From: Lusitaniella coriacea LEGE 07157
GTDB lineage: Bacteria > Cyanobacteriota > Cyanobacteriia > Cyanobacteriales > Spirulinaceae
Direction of reading: 5' to 3'
DNA: 64,000 nucleotides
Assembly: GCF_015207425.1 (NCBI RefSeq)
Contig: NZ_JADEWZ010000022.1
Span: 1 to 64,000, forward strand
Shown here: positions 61,469 through 64,000 of the stretch, piece after piece
Layout of the letters: each line of letters starts with the position of its first letter
How positions within the stretch are numbered: position 1 is the first letter of the stretch
Translations under genes and position numbers: made by a program
The notes under the pieces: model-generated
Told to the model about the DNA's origin: nothing
The model's input: only the letters and a program-made list of their open reading frames with translations
Databases searched by the model: none

Positions 61469-62731
61469 TTAGTGAGGGACGCGACCATTGTGAGAAGCGC
61501 TCTGCTCTTGCTCGACAGGCTCGTCGGGGGGATGGAGACCATTCAAAACTTGATAGAACAGCTCTTCCCGTAGTTGATACAGCTCTAAATCCCAACTGCG
61601 CCGGACATCTTGGCGTTGGGCGTAGAAAGCTAGCTTCGCTATAGCAATACCGCTGGTTACCAAGCTGACCGTAAAGAAGAACAGGGGAAAGCCCAACTGC
61701 GATACATCTCCAGCGCTCAGCTTTTGAGCAAACCCCTGGAGCGATAGGCGGCTGGCTTCTAGTCCAGACCGAAGCTGTCCGTCCTCGTCAAAGTGGGTGC
61801 GGTAAATGTCGGGGCGAACGGCTTTGAGATAGAGCAACGAACTCCCATAACGCTGAATTTCGGCTTGCTTTGCTTCTCGCTCGCTTTGGATTTGCTCGGC
61901 ATAGAGCTGCGCTTCCTGCTCGATGCGCGCAGCTTTCCGGCACAGGGGAAGGTTGATGAGAGCCACTTGGCTCCAATCGCGATTTCGTTCCCCCCAAGTG
62001 CCATAGGCTTGTTGATAGAGCAGGTCTCGATTCAGGCTATCTGCGGGTAAAGCTTTTAGGTCTTGCAAAATGGCTTGACAGTCAGCTTGGGCAAGATTGG
62101 CTCGCTCCTGACGCTGGGCGAGGTTTTGCTCCTGAAGATGGGTATCGAGGACTTTTTCCCGGATAAGTTCTTGCCCGCGTCGCTCGGCAAGCCCTGGTGG
62201 GTCTAACAACAGCTCGATCCCCGGACCCGAAGTCAAGGTAAGAACCAGGTTGAGCAGAACGACTCCCACCAAACCCGTGAGGGCTTCCCCACGATGGGAG
62301 TTGCGACAGGCGGTTTCTCCCAGGGTGTTGCCCGTTTTGGTCAGCAGTACTCCCATCAATAGAGTCAGCACTGCTCCCAATCCGCCAAGTCCGGCAAAAG
62401 CATAATAGAGATAGGGATAGGCGGTCAGGGTGTTGAGGAGATTGGCGGCACTGAGCGTTGTCGCTGTTGTTTTTGCCTCCTGAATGAGGTTGGGGTTGAC
62501 ATCGCTGCGACCGTACAGCGTACTCCCCTCCGTCCAAACTAGAGTTTTGAGCGATTTGAGAGCGCGTTGCCATTGCGGGGGTTGCGGTTGTTTCAGTTCT
62601 CCCTCTGAGGCGGCAATCTCCCGCAGATGGGCAAATTCCGGTTTCGCTTCGAGCCAGCGAAGCATTTGCTCTGAGGTCTGGTTCTGGCTCTTCAGAATAC
62701 TGTCTGTTAATTTTTTGGGTGATGGTGACAT
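61469..62731 (-). CDS. Membrane protein with a coiled-coil loop
   Basis: The 420-residue protein has two or three membrane segments: about 105-130 (YAFAGLGGLGAVLTLLMGVL), about 150-167 and about 345-365 (FFFTVSLVTSGIAIAKLAF). Between the second and third lies a long charged helical region (residues 180-340, REKVLDTHLQEQNLAQRQER). It lies downstream of the coupling-ATPase gene on the same strand, so a role in conjugation or DNA transfer is possible. Family unknown. Confidence 0.6.
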   Translation of the reverse strand: MSPSPKKLTDSILKSQNQTSEQMLRWLEAKPEFAHLREIAASEGELKQPQPPQWQRALKSLKTLVWTEGSTLYGRSDVNPNLIQEAKTTATTLSAANLLNTLTAYPYLYYAFAGLGGLGAVLTLLMGVLLTKTGNTLGETACRNSHRGEALTGLVGVVLLNLVLTLTSGPGIELLLDPPGLAERRGQELIREKVLDTHLQEQNLAQRQERANLAQADCQAILQDLKALPADSLNRDLLYQQAYGTWGERNRDWSQVALINLPLCRKAARIEQEAQLYAEQIQSEREAKQAEIQRYGSSLLYLKAVRPDIYRTHFDEDGQLRSGLEASRLSLQGFAQKLSAGDVSQLGFPLFFFTVSLVTSGIAIAKLAFYAQRQDVRRSWDLELYQLREELFYQVLNGLHPPDEPVEQEQSASHNGRVPH

Positions 62732-62998
62732 TGTTTCTCTTTCCGTAATGGGTCAGCCGAAGGCAGAAGTTGTAGGGCAGAGGGAAGAAGCGCACCGCCT
62801 GCGCCGAGGAAACCTTGGCGTAAAGACGGAGCAAGAGGAGGAGGCTGGTATCTCAAGGGATAAGTTTGAAGAAAATTCCTTCTGCCCTCTGTCTTCATCA
62901 CTCCCAATTGCGAATTGCGAATTGGTAATTGCGAATTGTCAATGCCCTCTGCCTTCAAGGGCGAAGCCCTGGTCAATGAAAATTGCTATGAGACTGGC
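62732..62998. repeat. Repeat-rich intergenic region
   Basis: Holds AATTGCGAATTGCGAATTGG units at about 62905-62940 and CTGCCCTCTGCC-type heptamers on either side (62880, 62943). No gene is supported. Confidence 0.55.
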
Positions 62999-64000
62999 TT
63001 ACGCTAGCCCCAAAGCTTCGCGCTCTTCGTCGGACCAAGGCAACAGCTTGGTTGTGGGGTCGTCATCGTCGATGCGCTCGTAGGCGGTTACAGAGTCCAC
63101 CCGTTGCACTCTCATCTGTTGGATTTCCTCCCACTCGTATCGATGGAAGTGGATTCCTTCTCCGGGAGCGGTAAAGAATGCTGAGAGACCGTTTTCGGGG
63201 CCGGGAGCCGGGAAATTCATGTCCATAAACTGTTGGGCCGTTACGGTGCGACGAGTGCCACGTTTGTCCTGAGTTCCCTCTGTCGTACTGGTTCCCTGCG
63301 GACCGTAGGAAACTGAAGCGTTATAGGTCGTTTCAACGTATTCGTAATCGGAGAAATACTCGCTCAAGAGTTTGGCCGTTTCCGGGTCAACGCCCATGAT
63401 GGCTTTCCGAGCGCACAAGCCAAAAATTTCAAAGGTTTTTTCCCGTCCTAAAATCCGCACGAGCGCGGGAAGATTTTGGGTGGACAAGACGGTGCCAAGG
63501 GATTTAGAACGTCCGAGGGCTAACAGATTCTCCAGCTCCGGTAATGGGCTAATGGCAGCTAATTCATCGATAAACATCCACACCCGGCGTTCGGGGTCGT
63601 CGGGCAGGCTTTTGAGTCCGCTGGCGATGAACCGGAACAAAAGTTGATTGATGCGCTTGAGGGTTTCGGGAAATTCAAAATCGCTGCCCATCACCAGCAC
63701 GTATTCTCCCCGCAACCAATTGCGAAGCGAAATCTTTTCTGGAGCGCGTTCCCACCGAGCGGCAACGATATTGAGGGGGAGTAGGTTGGCTTGAAGCGTC
63801 GTGAGAACTTCATTTTTACCTTTTTTATCTTTGAAAAACTCCTCGTAGGCTTGATAGCGGGGATGATGGTTTTTCAATAGCAGCAACAGATCGTTTTTGT
63901 TGCTGCAAGCAAGGAGCAAGTCTCGAAGCGTCCATTTCGTCCCTTTCGCTGTTTGAAGGGCGACGATGACGGCGGTGAGGAGCAGTCGGGCTGCATCAAT
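62999..64000 (-). CDS. VirD4/TraD-like coupling ATPase, partial (runs off the window)
   Basis: The frame is open to the window edge; the codons between 63919 and 64000 continue the protein (DAARLLLTAVIVALQTAKGT), so the start lies outside. The visible 330 residues show a Walker B region RRVWMFIDELAAISPLPELE and the arrangement LGRSKSLGTVLSTQNLPALV, both typical of the TraD/TraG coupling-protein core. Later parts have TVTAQQFMDMNFPAPGPENG. Such ATPases bring DNA to a type IV secretion channel. Taken with the membrane ATPase at 13899-15425 it suggests a conjugative or mobilisable plasmid. Walker A would lie outside the window. Confidence 0.85.
   Translation of the reverse strand: MDAARLLLTAVIVALQTAKGTKWTLRDLLLACSNKNDLLLLLKNHHPRYQAYEEFFKDKKGKNEVLTTLQANLLPLNIVAARWERAPEKISLRNWLRGEYVLVMGSDFEFPETLKRINQLLFRFIASGLKSLPDDPERRVWMFIDELAAISPLPELENLLALGRSKSLGTVLSTQNLPALVRILGREKTFEIFGLCARKAIMGVDPETAKLLSEYFSDYEYVETTYNASVSYGPQGTSTTEGTQDKRGTRRTVTAQQFMDMNFPAPGPENGLSAFFTAPGEGIHFHRYEWEEIQQMRVQRVDSVTAYERIDDDDPTTKLLPWSDEEREALGLA

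Overview
The window looks like part of a large cyanobacterial plasmid. Cyanobacterial signs are the HIP1 octamer GCGATCGC (scattered, and packed into one dense array), degenerate heptamer repeats of the GGCAGTG/CTGCCTC type, a CyRepA1-type plasmid replication protein, and several small conserved proteins of the kind seen in cyanobacteria. Plasmid signs are parA-parB-repA, a second replication protein, a KfrA-like protein, two tyrosine recombinases, a VirD4/TraD-like coupling ATPase, an orphan Phd-type antitoxin and many decayed gene pieces. No rRNA, tRNA or CRISPR array was recognised.

Layout. 0-4.2 kb: a minus-strand parA-parB-repA operon (RPA-type initiator) with two copies of an 18-bp perfect palindrome, the likely parS sites, and a YhcG/DUF1016 PD-(D/E)XK nuclease. 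4.3-9.6 kb: CyRepA1, with a candidate countertranscribed RNA facing its leader, a second DUF1016 protein and a short integrase. 9.6-12.2 kb: two proteins that share a C-terminal domain, a ribbon-helix-helix (RHH) protein and a four-helix-bundle protein. 12.7-17.7 kb: a minus-strand set of small, membrane and ATPase proteins that resembles a conjugation or DNA-transfer module. 18-19.5 kb: small plus-strand hypothetical genes. 19.8-20.7 kb: the HIP1 array.

20.7-39.6 kb is a polymorphic-toxin region. It has three rhs units on the minus strand, each with its own toxin tip and each followed by a candidate immunity gene. The first is a giant VWA/Ig-like/YD-repeat/Hint protein. The second is frameshifted and has an ADP-ribosyltransferase-like tip. 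The third is an orphan tip with an RNase A-like (CdiA-CT) domain. The giant gene meets a membrane-protein gene head to head at about 39,556, and both lack their 5' ends.

40.6-45.3 kb: a decayed Rpn-type protein, a GHKL ATPase with a small partner, an orphan antitoxin and an N6-methylase-like protein. 45.4-48.8 kb carries the most striking gene: one 1127-residue ORF that joins a Schlafen-type AlbA_2 domain, a GHKL-like (HATPase_c_4) domain and an Argonaute. Its MID domain keeps the Y-K-Q-K guide-binding motif with exact spacing, while its PIWI catalytic aspartates are replaced. An ExeA/TniB-like ATPase follows on the same strand. This is the best candidate for an undescribed defence system. 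49.8-53.6 kb: a third DUF1016 protein, a relic of a fourth, WGR and KfrA-like genes with a strong operator palindrome, and a full tyrosine recombinase. 53.7-59.2 kb: a three-gene operon of a TPR membrane protein, a FecR/TPR secreted protein and a TPR-CHAT protease. 59.3-64 kb: an RHH protein, a pentapeptide-repeat operon, a membrane protein and the coupling ATPase, which runs off the window.

All family names come from reading motifs by eye; no database search was possible.
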